Assembly (NCBI RefSeq): GCF_028596025.1
Contig: NZ_CP117167.1
Location: forward strand, 682,001 to 746,000
Length of the DNA: 64,000 nucleotides
Reading direction: 5' to 3'
From: Mucilaginibacter jinjuensis
GTDB taxonomy: Bacteria; Bacteroidota; Bacteroidia; Sphingobacteriales; Sphingobacteriaceae
The translations under genes were made by a program, and so were the position numbers. The notes under the pieces are model-generated. The model saw nothing but the letters and a program-made list of their open reading frames with translations. It did no database searches and was not told the origin of the DNA. Each line of letters starts with the position of its first letter. Positions within the stretch are counted from its first letter, which is position 1. This document shows, in pieces, positions 23,302 to 32,777 of this stretch.

Positions 23302-23614
23302 AGATATGTACCCTTTCGGCGAGTTTATAAAACAGGGCCGCAAACGTAATTATCTTTCGCAAACTGAGCTTGCAGAAAAATTGGGGATAGAAAGAGCGCA
23401 CCTAAGCAGGATAGAATCGGGCAAAAAGAAATTTAAGATTGAGAATCTGGAAAGCCTGGCAATGGTTTTAAAAATTGATCTGGCCGAACTTAAAAAAGAA
23501 TTTTACAGCGATGTTTTTGCCGAGCAGATCTATATCCATAATTGCCCGGAAGGTGTGCTCGAAATTACCCGGCAAAAAGTAGACATGATACGCTCTTTGA
23601 AATTGGTTGTTTGA
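23291..23614 (+). CDS. Xre-family helix-turn-helix regulator
   Basis: The protein has 107 residues. A Cro/C1-type helix-turn-helix covers about 10-66 (FIKQGRKRNYLSQTELAEKL, GIERAHLSRIESGKKKFKIE). The remainder is a short helical tail that may dimerise. Its start lies within the last codons of the MarR gene, which suggests translational coupling. The pair lies 106 bases upstream of the TonB receptor gene, which it may control. No toxin gene is next to it. Confidence 0.9.
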   Translation: MATKDMYPFGEFIKQGRKRNYLSQTELAEKLGIERAHLSRIESGKKKFKIENLESLAMVLKIDLAELKKEFYSDVFAEQIYIHNCPEGVLEITRQKVDMIRSLKLVV

Positions 23615-23720
23615 ATGAACCATTGCTAACTGTGGGTTAAGAAACACTTGTTTTATTAGTAATGATAATTTATCGTTAATCGGTTTTGGGCGAAATAGTT
23701 TTGTGGCAAACTATTTAAGC

Positions 23721-26555
23721 GTGAAAAGATTAACCCACATTTTAGCAATTGTTTTAATTGTAATATCCAGTATTAACAACGTAAAAGCACAATCAACCGG
23801 CAAAATAAGCGGTAAAATAACCGATAAAAAAACAGGCGAAACATTAATTGGCGCAACCGTTTTGATACAAGGAAGCACTAAGGGAGTAGCAACTAATGTT
23901 AACGGTAATTACATATTAGCGGGCCTTGCACCGGGCACTTATACTTTGCTGGTAAGGTATGTGGGCTACAATACCAAATCAATCAGCGAGGTTGAAGTTA
24001 AGGCTAACGAAGTAACTTCGCTTAGCGTAGTTTTAGAGGCCAGCGCCGGTAATTCGCTTAATGAAGTTACAGTAACGGCTACTTATAAACGCGAATCTGT
24101 AGCGGCACTTTATGCCCAGCAAAAAAGTAACGTGCAGATCAGCGATGGTATTTCGGCAGATGTGATCCGTCGCTCGCCCGATCGTAATACGGGTGAGGTA
24201 TTGAAACGTGTGAGCGGTACAACCATACAGGATGGTAAATTTGTGGTAGTGCGTGGTTTGGCCGACAGGTATAACAGTAACCTGCTTAACAGCGCCACTT
24301 TGCCAAGTACCGAACCCGATAAAAAAGCTTTTGCTTTCGACATTATCCCCTCAACCTTTGTGGATAATATTGTGGTTTACAAAACGGCTACGCCAAACCT
24401 ACCCGGCGATTTTGCAGGTGGTGCAATTAACACCATTACTAAAGATTTGCCAGATAGCAAATTTTTTGATGCGACAGTAGGTGTGGGATATAATTCTAAA
24501 ACCACTTTTAAAAGCAATTTTATCGACCCGCAACCACATGGTAGTTTAGATTTTTTGGGTTATGATGATGGCTCACGTAAACTGCCCGATGCTTACTCGA
24601 ATGTAAAATCGAACTATACTGCGGGACAGAGCAACGCACAGAAGATTGCCATTGCGCAGCAGTTCCCTAATACATTCGGGTACCAAACAGGCCAGTTTAA
24701 TTTGCCGAATATTGGTTTGCAACTTTCGGCCGGTAATTCAAAAACTACCAAAAACAATAACCGTCTGGGCTACTTGTTTGCGTTTAATTACCGCACCGCT
24801 CACCAGGTAACAGATGGTAACCGTACAGAATACAATCCGTCTAATACAGGCCCGGCCAATAACCTCATCAATTACCAGTACGATCGCGGTAATTTTATCA
24901 ATACTAAAACCCTCGGAGCTATCCTGAACCTTGCCTATATCTATGGCAAAAACAAGATCGTTTGGCGCAACTTATACAATAACGATTTCACCATTAATTT
25001 TGAACAAACCAGCAACGGCCGTAATTACGAGGCCAGCAATGATGACCCGTTAAGGTATCGTGGTTACTCGAACGAAACCACACAGAATGGTTTATACTCA
25101 TCAGTTGTGGAGGGTAAGCATACCTTGGGCAGCAAGAGTAATTTAATTGTAGACTGGAATGCTTCTTACGGCCTCTCGTACCGCAACCAACCTGATCAGC
25201 GGATCGTAACCATTTACACGCCGCTTAATCAGCCCGAATATATTTCGTTATCGAGTGAGAACAGTCCTAAGCCTAATGACCTGGGCCGGATCTACTCTAA
25301 ACTGCACGAGAATATTTATGGTGCAGTTGCCAATGTGACTTACCTGTTTAAATGGCTAAACCAATCGCAGCAGTTTAAGGCTGGTGGTTTGTTTAACTAT
25401 CGCGATCGCTCGTTCTCGATAGATGCATTAGGTTATGTAGACCAGATTGGTTTTGGTAACAAACCCATCCAGTTTACAAATGGTGTAAATATCGATAATG
25501 TATTCAGCCCAACCAGTATCCAGCAAAATGGTATCGCCCTTGCTCGCCTCGACCTAAGTTCGACCGATTACACCGGTAAAGCCAACCTAGATGCCGGCTA
25601 TTTGATGCTCGAAAATAACTTCAGCAATAAATTACACCTCACCTGGGGTGCAAGGCTCGAATATTATAATCAGCAATTAAAAGCAGCAGGTAAGGCGCAG
25701 CAGGATTATATCAATACTGATGTATTACCATCTGCGAACCTGACTTATAATTTGACAGAGAAAACCAACTTACGCTTATCATATTATGGTTCGGTTAACC
25801 GCCCCGAGTTCAGGGAACTGGCCGATTACCAGTATTACGATTATCAGAATAACTTCAACATCAGGGGTAACCCCAATTTAACCCGCAGTACTATTTCAAA
25901 TGCCGATTTCAGGATCGAGTATTATCCATCTGGCGGTGAAATTATTTCGGCTTCGGTATTCTACAAAAAGTTTAACAACCCGATAGAGCAGATTAACCTG
26001 GGTAACGATAACCTGTCGTTCGCCAATGCCAACAGCTCGAGAGATTTTGGTGTGGAGATGGAGATCAGGAAGAAGTTGAACTTTATTAACGACAATAATT
26101 TCCTGCGGAATTTAACCCTGTACGTAAACGCCTCATACATCAACGCATCGGTTAGTCTGCCAAACCGTAATGTTTCTACACCGCTTCAGGGCCAGTCGCC
26201 ATATATTATTAATGGCGGGTTATTTTATTTAACCAATAGTGGTCTGTCATTTAATGCCTTGTATAACAGGATTGGTCAGCGTTTGGCGTTCAGGGGGCAG
26301 GGCGATGCTATTGATATTTATGAGAAGCCAAGAGACGTGATCGACTTCCAGATCGGTAAAACAATTATGCATAAACGCGCCGAAGTAAAGTTAACTGTGT
26401 CTGATATGCTGCACCAGGCAACTTCATTGTACTATAACTACGGATCACTTGATAAAACGGCGTTTAAGGCCGGTGAGGATAAGATTATACAGAACCGTTA
26501 TGCGGGTTTTGGTACGGCAATATCGTTCAAATACAATTTTGGTTCAACCAGGTAA
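23721..26555 (+). CDS. TonB-dependent outer-membrane receptor with carboxypeptidase-like N-terminal domain
   Basis: About 944 residues. There is no ATG start; GTG at 23721 (MKRLTHILAIVLIVISSINN) gives a compact signal peptide, and GTG at 23703 would add six residues but overlaps a TAGTTTTG promoter-like box. After the signal peptide comes a CarboxypepD_reg-like domain (GKISGKITDKKTGETLIGAT), then a TonB plug (about 120-230, VVVRGLADRYN, DFAGGAINTITK) and a 22-strand barrel with RPEFRELADYQYYDY near 690. The receptor imports a large substrate with TonB energy. The lipoprotein gene downstream is probably its partner. Confidence 0.93.
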   Translation: MKRLTHILAIVLIVISSINNVKAQSTGKISGKITDKKTGETLIGATVLIQGSTKGVATNVNGNYILAGLAPGTYTLLVRYVGYNTKSISEVEVKANEVTSLSVVLEASAGNSLNEVTVTATYKRESVAALYAQQKSNVQISDGISADVIRRSPDRNTGEVLKRVSGTTIQDGKFVVVRGLADRYNSNLLNSATLPSTEPDKKAFAFDIIPSTFVDNIVVYKTATPNLPGDFAGGAINTITKDLPDSKFFDATVGVGYNSKTTFKSNFIDPQPHGSLDFLGYDDGSRKLPDAYSNVKSNYTAGQSNAQKIAIAQQFPNTFGYQTGQFNLPNIGLQLSAGNSKTTKNNNRLGYLFAFNYRTAHQVTDGNRTEYNPSNTGPANNLINYQYDRGNFINTKTLGAILNLAYIYGKNKIVWRNLYNNDFTINFEQTSNGRNYEASNDDPLRYRGYSNETTQNGLYSSVVEGKHTLGSKSNLIVDWNASYGLSYRNQPDQRIVTIYTPLNQPEYISLSSENSPKPNDLGRIYSKLHENIYGAVANVTYLFKWLNQSQQFKAGGLFNYRDRSFSIDALGYVDQIGFGNKPIQFTNGVNIDNVFSPTSIQQNGIALARLDLSSTDYTGKANLDAGYLMLENNFSNKLHLTWGARLEYYNQQLKAAGKAQQDYINTDVLPSANLTYNLTEKTNLRLSYYGSVNRPEFRELADYQYYDYQNNFNIRGNPNLTRSTISNADFRIEYYPSGGEIISASVFYKKFNNPIEQINLGNDNLSFANANSSRDFGVEMEIRKKLNFINDNNFLRNLTLYVNASYINASVSLPNRNVSTPLQGQSPYIINGGLFYLTNSGLSFNALYNRIGQRLAFRGQGDAIDIYEKPRDVIDFQIGKTIMHKRAEVKLTVSDMLHQATSLYYNYGSLDKTAFKAGEDKIIQNRYAGFGTAISFKYNFGSTR

Positions 26556-26666
26556 CCATTGATAACTGTAACTATACAATAAGTAAAGTTAACAATAACT
26601 GAATGTTAAAACAGGGTTAACAAGGTTCGGGCATCTTTGTATCAATCAAATTACAGATTAGGAAAC

Positions 26667-28034
26667 ATGAAAAAACAACTTTACTTTTTATTGTCACTTG
26701 CGGCCGTTACAGGCCTGGCATCTTGCAGTAAAAACAACGACTCTGGCACTACTCCGCCTCCAACAAGTACTAACGTCGACATCAGGGGCACAATTAAAAG
26801 CAGCCAGCACTGGACTAAAGACAAAACCTACCGCTTAAGAGGTTATGTTTATGTGGATGGTAACTCTACCTTAACTATCGACGCCGGAACTAAAATTGTG
26901 AGTAACAAAGATTCGGCCGGTGTATTGGTAATTTACAAAGGCAGCAAAATTCAGGCTATAGGTACTGCCGATAACCCGATTGTTTTCACATCTAACGAAA
27001 CTGATAAAAAACCAGGCGATTTAGGTGGTATAGTAATTGTTGGCCAGGCAATAGGCAACGGTAACCACGCTGTAATAGAAGGTGGTGTTGATGCAGCCCA
27101 CCAAACATTTGGTGGTACCAATGATGCTGATAACTCTGGTAATTTACAATATGTACGCATTGAGTATGGAGGTAAAGCTGTTAACCCGGGCGATGAAATT
27201 AACGGTTTAAGTATGTACGCTGTAGGTAGCGGTACTACTGTAGATCATATTGAGATTGTACGCGGTTTGGATGATGCTTTCGAATTTTTCGGTGGTTCAT
27301 TTAACGCTAAATATCTTATAGCTTATAACTGTGCTGATGACGATTTTGATTTGGACGATGGATACCACGGTAAAATTCAATTCGCAGTATCAGTAAAAGA
27401 CCCTGCATTTACCGACAACAAAGGTGCAACAGGCGATATTTCAAACAACTTTGAGGTTGATAACACTACAGATGCTAATGGTTATTTAAAAACACCAATT
27501 ACGTTCCCGTTATTATCAAACTTTACAGCAATTGGCCCTAACAACGCAGCAGGTACATCTGCCGATTATGGTTACGGTATGCGCTGGAGAAGAGGTTCTA
27601 AATTTATTTTAGCTAACACCATTGTAATGGGTGGCCAAAAAGCAGGTTTAGATATAGATAACGACCCTACTGCTACTTATTACATCAATGGCGAAAGTGG
27701 CTTTAAAAACAGTTTATTACATGCTGTAACTGCTACTTACAAAACAGATAAATTATCTGCCGTAGTATTTACCGATGTTACCTTAAAATCATTAGCCGAA
27801 GGCCGTGATGGTTCAAAATCATTCACTTCTGCTGCTGATATCGGTTTAACAGATCCGTTTAACAACGCAGCGCCAAACTTATTACCTAAATCGGGTTCAG
27901 CAGCAGCTACTACAACTGCTAAGTTTGAAGGCTCATTAACCGATGCTTTCTTTACCAAAGTTAATTATGTTGGCGCACTTGATCCATCTGCAGCAGATTG
28001 GACCAAAGCTGCATGGGTAGCTTGGGGTAAATAA
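26667..28034 (+). CDS. Surface lipoprotein, beta-helix-like, partner of the TonB receptor
   Basis: The protein has 455 residues, starting at 26667 (MKKQLYFLLSLAAVTGLASC), which gives a lipobox signal peptide with lipidated Cys20. A Ser/Asn/Thr/Pro-rich linker follows. The mature part repeats short strand-turn units (DAGTKIVSNKDSAGVLVIYK, GGIVIVGQAIGNGNHAVIEGG), pointing to a right-handed beta-helix. Asp-rich stretches such as NCADDDFDLDDGYH could bind calcium. It follows the TonB receptor by 111 bases and is likely co-expressed, presumably as a substrate-binding surface protein. Ligand unknown. Confidence 0.8.
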   Translation: MKKQLYFLLSLAAVTGLASCSKNNDSGTTPPPTSTNVDIRGTIKSSQHWTKDKTYRLRGYVYVDGNSTLTIDAGTKIVSNKDSAGVLVIYKGSKIQAIGTADNPIVFTSNETDKKPGDLGGIVIVGQAIGNGNHAVIEGGVDAAHQTFGGTNDADNSGNLQYVRIEYGGKAVNPGDEINGLSMYAVGSGTTVDHIEIVRGLDDAFEFFGGSFNAKYLIAYNCADDDFDLDDGYHGKIQFAVSVKDPAFTDNKGATGDISNNFEVDNTTDANGYLKTPITFPLLSNFTAIGPNNAAGTSADYGYGMRWRRGSKFILANTIVMGGQKAGLDIDNDPTATYYINGESGFKNSLLHAVTATYKTDKLSAVVFTDVTLKSLAEGRDGSKSFTSAADIGLTDPFNNAAPNLLPKSGSAAATTTAKFEGSLTDAFFTKVNYVGALDPSAADWTKAAWVAWGK

Positions 28035-28077
28035 TTAATTCCAACGAAACTCAAAAGGTTTATTAATACGTTTTTAG

Positions 28078-28104
28078 GCCGGCTATTTATAGTCGGCTTT
28101 TTTG
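28078..28104 (+). terminator. Terminator after the TonB receptor/lipoprotein unit
   Basis: The near-palindrome GCCGGCTATTTATAGTCGGC is followed by a run of six T, 43 bases after the lipoprotein stop codon. Confidence 0.75.
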
Positions 28105-28165
28105 TTGATAAAACAACAGGTTTTATTTATTGAGCAAAAGCAGTAATTTAGCGCAGTTTCAAAAT

Positions 28166-29578
28166 ATGACCTTTACTTCCCTCCAGTTTCTCCTTTTCTA
28201 CATCATTGTAACTTTAGGGTATTACCTGTTAAACCATAAACAGCGCTGGATCTTGCTCTTAGTGGCAAGCTGCTATTTCTATATGGCGTTTTTGCCCATT
28301 TACATGCTGGTGTTGGGAGGTACCATTGTAATAGATTATTTCGCCGGTATTTATATCGAGCAGGCAAAAGATCCGATCATTCGTAAACGATACCTGCTGC
28401 TCAGCATTATTGCTAACGTAGGTGTGCTGGTGGTATTTAAATATTATAACTTCTTTGCCGCTAACATTAACCAGGCTATAGGTTCGCCAGATAGTCACTG
28501 GCAGCTTTTTTATCTGAAGATCTTGCTGCCGATCGGCCTTTCGTTCCATACGTTTCAGGCTATGAGCTATACCATTGAAGTATACCGGGGTAACCAGCGT
28601 GCCGAAAGGCATTTTGGCATTTACGCCTTATACATTATGTTTTACCCGCAACTGGTTGCCGGGCCGATAGAAAGGCCGCAGAACGTATTGCACCAGTTTA
28701 AAGAGGAGCATCAGTTTGATTGGGAAAACTTTAAATCGGGCCTGCTGCAAATGGCTTTCGGTTTATTTAAAAAGGTGGTTATTGCCGATAGGATTGCCCT
28801 ATTGGTAGATAATGTTTATGCCGATCCGGCAAATCATTCGGGCAAGGCATTGTTAATCGCTACCTTTTTGTACAGCTTTCAGATCTACTGCGATTTCTCC
28901 GGATACTCTGATATGGGTATCGGTGCAGCACGCACCATGGGTATTGATTTGATGACCAATTTCCGGTCGCCTTACTTAGCCCGCTCGGTTAACGAGTTCT
29001 GGACACGCTGGCACATCTCGCTTTCTACCTGGTTTCGCGATTACGTTTACATCCCGCTGGGGGGTAACAGGGTAGGGATGCCGCGTTGGTTTCTGAATTT
29101 GTTCATCGTATTTATGCTCAGCGGCCTGTGGCATGGCGCCAACTGGACCTTTATAGTCTGGGGTGCATTGCACGCTGTTTTTATGATCATCGAGATCATC
29201 AAAAACCTATGGCTCAAAAAAATGAATTATTCATTTAAGCCCAACCTGCTGAAAAGCGCCCTGCAAATTGTAATTACGTTTTGTTTGGTATCATTAGGCT
29301 GGGTGTTTTTCAGGGCCAGTGATGTGCATACGGCCTGGTTTATCGTACAACGGATATTTTCGACAGCCTTTAACGGGCCGCTTCATTTTGCAATTAATAA
29401 TTTTGAGATAGGTTTTTCTGTGGCGCTTATTGCCGTGATGATGTTGAAGGAGTATTTCTTCCCCACTATCCGTTTAAAAAGCAATGTTCAGTTTTTCGTG
29501 CTTCTCATTGTATTGCTCGTTGCCTCTTATGCCTTTGGGGTATTTAATAATAAACAGTTTATCTACTTTCAATTTTAA
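28166..29578 (+). CDS. MBOAT-family membrane O-acyltransferase (AlgI/DltB type)
   Basis: The protein has 470 residues; ATG at 28166 (MTFTSLQFLLFYIIVTLGYY) is preferred over a TTG at 28130. About ten membrane helices are visible. The catalytic His323 lies in LSGLWHGANWTFIVWG and the upstream conserved segment reads FWTRWHISLSTWFRDYVYIP. Enzymes of this group pass an acyl group, usually acetyl, across the inner membrane for O-acetylation of an exopolysaccharide or teichoic-acid-like polymer. The adjacent gene encodes a SGNH-like partner, so the pair probably acetylates a cell-surface glycan. Confidence 0.93.
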   Translation: MTFTSLQFLLFYIIVTLGYYLLNHKQRWILLLVASCYFYMAFLPIYMLVLGGTIVIDYFAGIYIEQAKDPIIRKRYLLLSIIANVGVLVVFKYYNFFAANINQAIGSPDSHWQLFYLKILLPIGLSFHTFQAMSYTIEVYRGNQRAERHFGIYALYIMFYPQLVAGPIERPQNVLHQFKEEHQFDWENFKSGLLQMAFGLFKKVVIADRIALLVDNVYADPANHSGKALLIATFLYSFQIYCDFSGYSDMGIGAARTMGIDLMTNFRSPYLARSVNEFWTRWHISLSTWFRDYVYIPLGGNRVGMPRWFLNLFIVFMLSGLWHGANWTFIVWGALHAVFMIIEIIKNLWLKKMNYSFKPNLLKSALQIVITFCLVSLGWVFFRASDVHTAWFIVQRIFSTAFNGPLHFAINNFEIGFSVALIAVMMLKEYFFPTIRLKSNVQFFVLLIVLLVASYAFGVFNNKQFIYFQF

Positions 29579-29581
29579 GCT

Positions 29582-30658
29582 ATGAAAAAGATTGTAGGCA
29601 TAACCGTTGTAATACTAACGCTGATTATATTGATCATCTCATCCATCGATGATGTTACCAAATCAATAGCCGATCTTCGGTATGAATCCAAAGGCTGGTG
29701 GGGGTCGGACAAGTATATCTATGGCGACCTTTACGGGTTTTCATATCTCCCTCATTTCAGGATGAAGGACCAAAAAGGGAAAAGAAATTTTATTACTTTC
29801 CAAACACCTCAACAATTTAAGGATATTGATATATACGCTATGTGCGATAGCTATACCGGGGAGTTGTTTAGTGAGCCATCCTTGTTTTATCATGTTGATA
29901 AAACACAGTTCGCGGTGCTAAGCAACAGGCAAACTGTACCGGCAAAACTGGATCCGCATAAAAGAAATATACTGGTTTTAGAGACCAGCGAACGTAACGT
30001 GAGGCCTGTGTATAAAGACACGGCTTACTTAACCCATTTTCTGGATTTTAATTCCGGCGAGCAAAATAACGATCAGGCAGGTGGGGCTAAACCGGCAAAA
30101 AAGATCAAACTAAAATTTAAGCTGAAAGATATCGACCCGAATATTGAATTTAACATTTGGGATTACCGCTTTTTAACACCATTTAAAGAACTTAAGGCCC
30201 AGGTGTCATACAGTATGTTTAACCGGGTCAATCACGATGTGTACGTATCAGACGACCAAAAGTATTTGCTGTTTGCCAAAACCATTGATACCGTAAACCT
30301 CGAAAGTGCCTTTAAACCCATTGGGAAACCCGAGCTAAACGACATTATAAACACCATGAACAGGGCTTATGATTATTACAAATCCAAAGGTTTCGACGAG
30401 GTGTATATAGCCATTATCCCTAACCCGGTTACCATATTGTACCCACATTACAAGGGCAATACTTATAACGAGCTGATCCCGCTTATTCAGAATAACAAAG
30501 CGCTAAAATGTAAGGTGATTGATGCTTATACACCGTTCAAATCTTCTAAAGCGCATTTGTACAGCTACTCTGATACGCATTGGACCTTTGATGGCGAAAA
30601 GGTGTGGCTATCATTATTGAATAAAGAATTGAGAGCGGGAGAGAAGTTTCAGAAATAA
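29582..30658 (+). CDS. SGNH/AlgX-like membrane-anchored acetyltransferase partner
   Basis: The protein has 358 residues with an N-terminal membrane helix (5-24) and a periplasmic domain. The nucleophile block reads MCDSYTG (Ser90), where the family usually has GDS, so Gly is replaced by Cys. The C-terminal block reads YSDTHWTFDGEK (Asp331, His333), matching the DHHW/AlgJ-AlgX DTHW motif. The gene lies 3 bases after the MBOAT gene. The expected job is to transfer acetyl groups from the MBOAT protein to a periplasmic polysaccharide. Polymer identity unknown. No terminator is evident. Confidence 0.75.
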   Translation: MKKIVGITVVILTLIILIISSIDDVTKSIADLRYESKGWWGSDKYIYGDLYGFSYLPHFRMKDQKGKRNFITFQTPQQFKDIDIYAMCDSYTGELFSEPSLFYHVDKTQFAVLSNRQTVPAKLDPHKRNILVLETSERNVRPVYKDTAYLTHFLDFNSGEQNNDQAGGAKPAKKIKLKFKLKDIDPNIEFNIWDYRFLTPFKELKAQVSYSMFNRVNHDVYVSDDQKYLLFAKTIDTVNLESAFKPIGKPELNDIINTMNRAYDYYKSKGFDEVYIAIIPNPVTILYPHYKGNTYNELIPLIQNNKALKCKVIDAYTPFKSSKAHLYSYSDTHWTFDGEKVWLSLLNKELRAGEKFQK

Positions 30659-30684
30659 CATACGCGATATGATTAAGCTAAGAA

Positions 30685-30770
30685 TTAATATCGAACACAG
30701 AATGTCCAATATTGAATAATGAAGGCAATACCTTCGATGTTGGAAATTCAAAATTCGTTATTATTCAATC
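30685..30770. repeat. Dispersed intergenic repeat, family A (copy 2)
   Basis: It carries TTAATATCGAA, GAATGT and TCCAATATTGAA as in 6057-6135, followed by AATAATGAAGG and its imperfect complement further on. No open frame. It fills much of the gap after the SGNH-like gene. Confidence 0.6.
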
Positions 30771-30872
30771 CTGGCGCAATTACATTGTGCCTTTTAAACA
30801 AAGCAAATTAGCCTTTTAAACAAAACACCCGCTTGTTTTTAGACCGAATTTTGTTGCATCAATTTTATTAAG

Positions 30873-31919
30873 ATGACAACAAATTCAAATTCCGAAAAAT
30901 TAGTACTCGTAACAGGCGGCGCCGGTTTTATTGCGGTGCATTGCATCCTGCAATTATTAAATGCCGGTTACCGGGTAAGGGCAACCCTGCGCTCGTTAGC
31001 CCGCGAACCACAGGTAATAGCTATGCTGAAAGAGGGCGGGGTAAACGCAGGAGACAATCTCACTTTTATACAGGCCGATCTTTCGGCTGATGATAATTGG
31101 AAAGAAGCCGTAGATGGCTGTACTTATGTTATCCACGTAGCTTCGCCAACACCCAAATTAGATTTTAAACATGAGGACGAAATGATCATCCCGGCGCGGG
31201 AAGGTGTTTTACGCGTTTTGCGTGCCGCGAGAGATGCAGGTGTTAAACGCGTGGTGCTGACATCGGCAATAGGAGCTATCATTTATGGACACGCCGCCAA
31301 CCAAACAACGCCTTATGATGAAACCTGGTGGACGGAAACTGTGAATGCACCGGCTTACCAGAAATCTAAAACACTGGCCGAAAAAGCTGCCTGGGCATTC
31401 ATTGAGCAGGAAGGAAATGGCATGGAGTTAACGGCTGTAAATCCAACAGCAGTAATGGGGCCGGTACTGGGCGCTGATTATTCGCACTCCATCGATATTA
31501 TTAAAAATATGCTGACCGGTAAAATGACGGGCTGCCCTAAAATTAATTCTTGTTTTGTTGATGTGCGTGATGTGGCCGATCTGCACCTGCGCGCCATGAC
31601 CAACCCGGCAGCTAATGGAGAGCGTTTTATTGCTACGGCAGGCGAAAGTATCTGGATGGTTGATGTGGCGAAGATCCTGAAAGCAAATCTTGGTGAGGCG
31701 GCTGCCAAAGTAAGCACCAAACAATTACCTACTACCTTGCTACGTGCCCTGGCGATGACAGATTCGAAGATAAAAAGCATCGTTCCTTTACTGGGTATTA
31801 ATATGAACACCACCAGCGCCAAAGCAATCAGCTTACTGGGTTGGTCACCGCGTTCGAGAGAAGAAGCAATTGTGGCTACAGCAGAGAGCCTGATCAGGTT
31901 GGATCTCCTCAATAAATAA
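30873..31919 (+). CDS. NAD(P)-dependent extended SDR (dihydroflavonol-reductase/aldehyde-reductase type)
   Basis: The protein has 348 residues. The Rossmann motif VTGGAGFIAVHCILQLLNAG (14-33) and the catalytic YxxxK in APAYQKSKTLAEKAAW mark the extended short-chain dehydrogenase family. RATLRSL after the second strand suggests NADPH preference. The closest groups reduce aldehydes or ketones such as dihydroflavonols; substrate unknown. An AraC regulator follows 18 bases downstream. Confidence 0.9.
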   Translation: MTTNSNSEKLVLVTGGAGFIAVHCILQLLNAGYRVRATLRSLAREPQVIAMLKEGGVNAGDNLTFIQADLSADDNWKEAVDGCTYVIHVASPTPKLDFKHEDEMIIPAREGVLRVLRAARDAGVKRVVLTSAIGAIIYGHAANQTTPYDETWWTETVNAPAYQKSKTLAEKAAWAFIEQEGNGMELTAVNPTAVMGPVLGADYSHSIDIIKNMLTGKMTGCPKINSCFVDVRDVADLHLRAMTNPAANGERFIATAGESIWMVDVAKILKANLGEAAAKVSTKQLPTTLLRALAMTDSKIKSIVPLLGINMNTTSAKAISLLGWSPRSREEAIVATAESLIRLDLLNK

Positions 31920-31937
31920 TTACTTAAATTTACATTG

Positions 31938-32744
31938 ATGGAAATAGCGGGCGCGGCTAATATTGGGGATATCTTTATTTCGTGCAAGAAAGAGAAGCAT
32001 TACAGCCGGGAGGTAATTTTGCCGCGACCCGCATTGGTGCGGGTATATGCCGGTGAAATGCGGATTGCCTCTGCCGATAGGGTGTTTACTTTTTATGCGG
32101 GTGATACCATATTGCTGCCCCGTAACCAATTGGGTAGGTTAAGTAAGCTGCCTTTAAACGGGGAGCCATTTAAGTCTATATCTATTGTTTTTAGTCGCGA
32201 AAAGCTTCAACAGTATTACAGCACCCATCAAATTAACGTTGTACAGGAAAATATTCCGAAGCTCAAGGTATTGCCTGAGCATCCATTGTTGGATAGTCTT
32301 TTCGATTCCCTTTTACCTTACTTTAAACTAGCCGATGTATTACCGCCAGATATCGCTGTTTTTAAAGTAGAAGAAGCCATCCGCGTGCTGCGTGCTGTTG
32401 ATGAAAATGTTGATAGCATGCTTGGCCAATTTGAAGAGCCTGGCAAAATTGACCTGGTTGATTTTATGGACAAGAACTACATGTTCAACCTCTCCCTCGA
32501 AAAATTTGGCTACCTAACCGGCCGAAGCCTCACTACATTTAAAAAGGATTTTAAAAAAGCATTCAAAATTACGCCCGGCAAGTGGCTTACCCAAAAACGC
32601 CTGCAACTGGCACACTACCAGATCGTCGAAAAAAACAGGAAGCCATCAGAGGTTTATTTTGATGTAGGCTTCGAGAACTTGTCGCACTTCTCGTTCGCTT
32701 TTAAAAAGCAGTTTGGGTATAATCCATCTGCATTAGGCTATTGA
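31938..32744 (+). CDS. AraC-family transcription regulator
   Basis: The protein has 268 residues, starting with ATG 31938 (MEIAGAANIGDIFISCKKEK). The N-terminal half is a sensing domain with a cupin-like pattern (GEMRIASADRVFTFYAGDTI). The C-terminal half has two helix-turn-helix units (LSLEKFGYLTGRSLTTFKKD; KPSEVYFDVGFENLSHFSFA) ending in KKQFGYNPSAL. It probably controls the SDR gene just upstream or the Crp/Fnr gene 33 bases downstream. Confidence 0.92.
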   Translation: MEIAGAANIGDIFISCKKEKHYSREVILPRPALVRVYAGEMRIASADRVFTFYAGDTILLPRNQLGRLSKLPLNGEPFKSISIVFSREKLQQYYSTHQINVVQENIPKLKVLPEHPLLDSLFDSLLPYFKLADVLPPDIAVFKVEEAIRVLRAVDENVDSMLGQFEEPGKIDLVDFMDKNYMFNLSLEKFGYLTGRSLTTFKKDFKKAFKITPGKWLTQKRLQLAHYQIVEKNRKPSEVYFDVGFENLSHFSFAFKKQFGYNPSALGY

Positions 32745-32765
32745 TTTTATATCGGCTTTATCTTC

Positions 32766-32773
32766 TAAATTTG
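32766..32773 (+). promoter_or_regulatory. -7 box TAAATTTG of the GTG-initiated Crp/Fnr gene
   Basis: TAAATTTG fits TAnnTTTG exactly and lies only 4 bases before the GTG start at 32778. This resembles the paralogous gene at 13457 and would give a leaderless mRNA. Confidence 0.4.
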
Positions 32774-32777
32774 CGAA

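Noticed and set aside
22807-23614. Toxin-antitoxin pair
   Set aside because: Both proteins are DNA-binding regulators (MarR and Xre); neither resembles a toxin.
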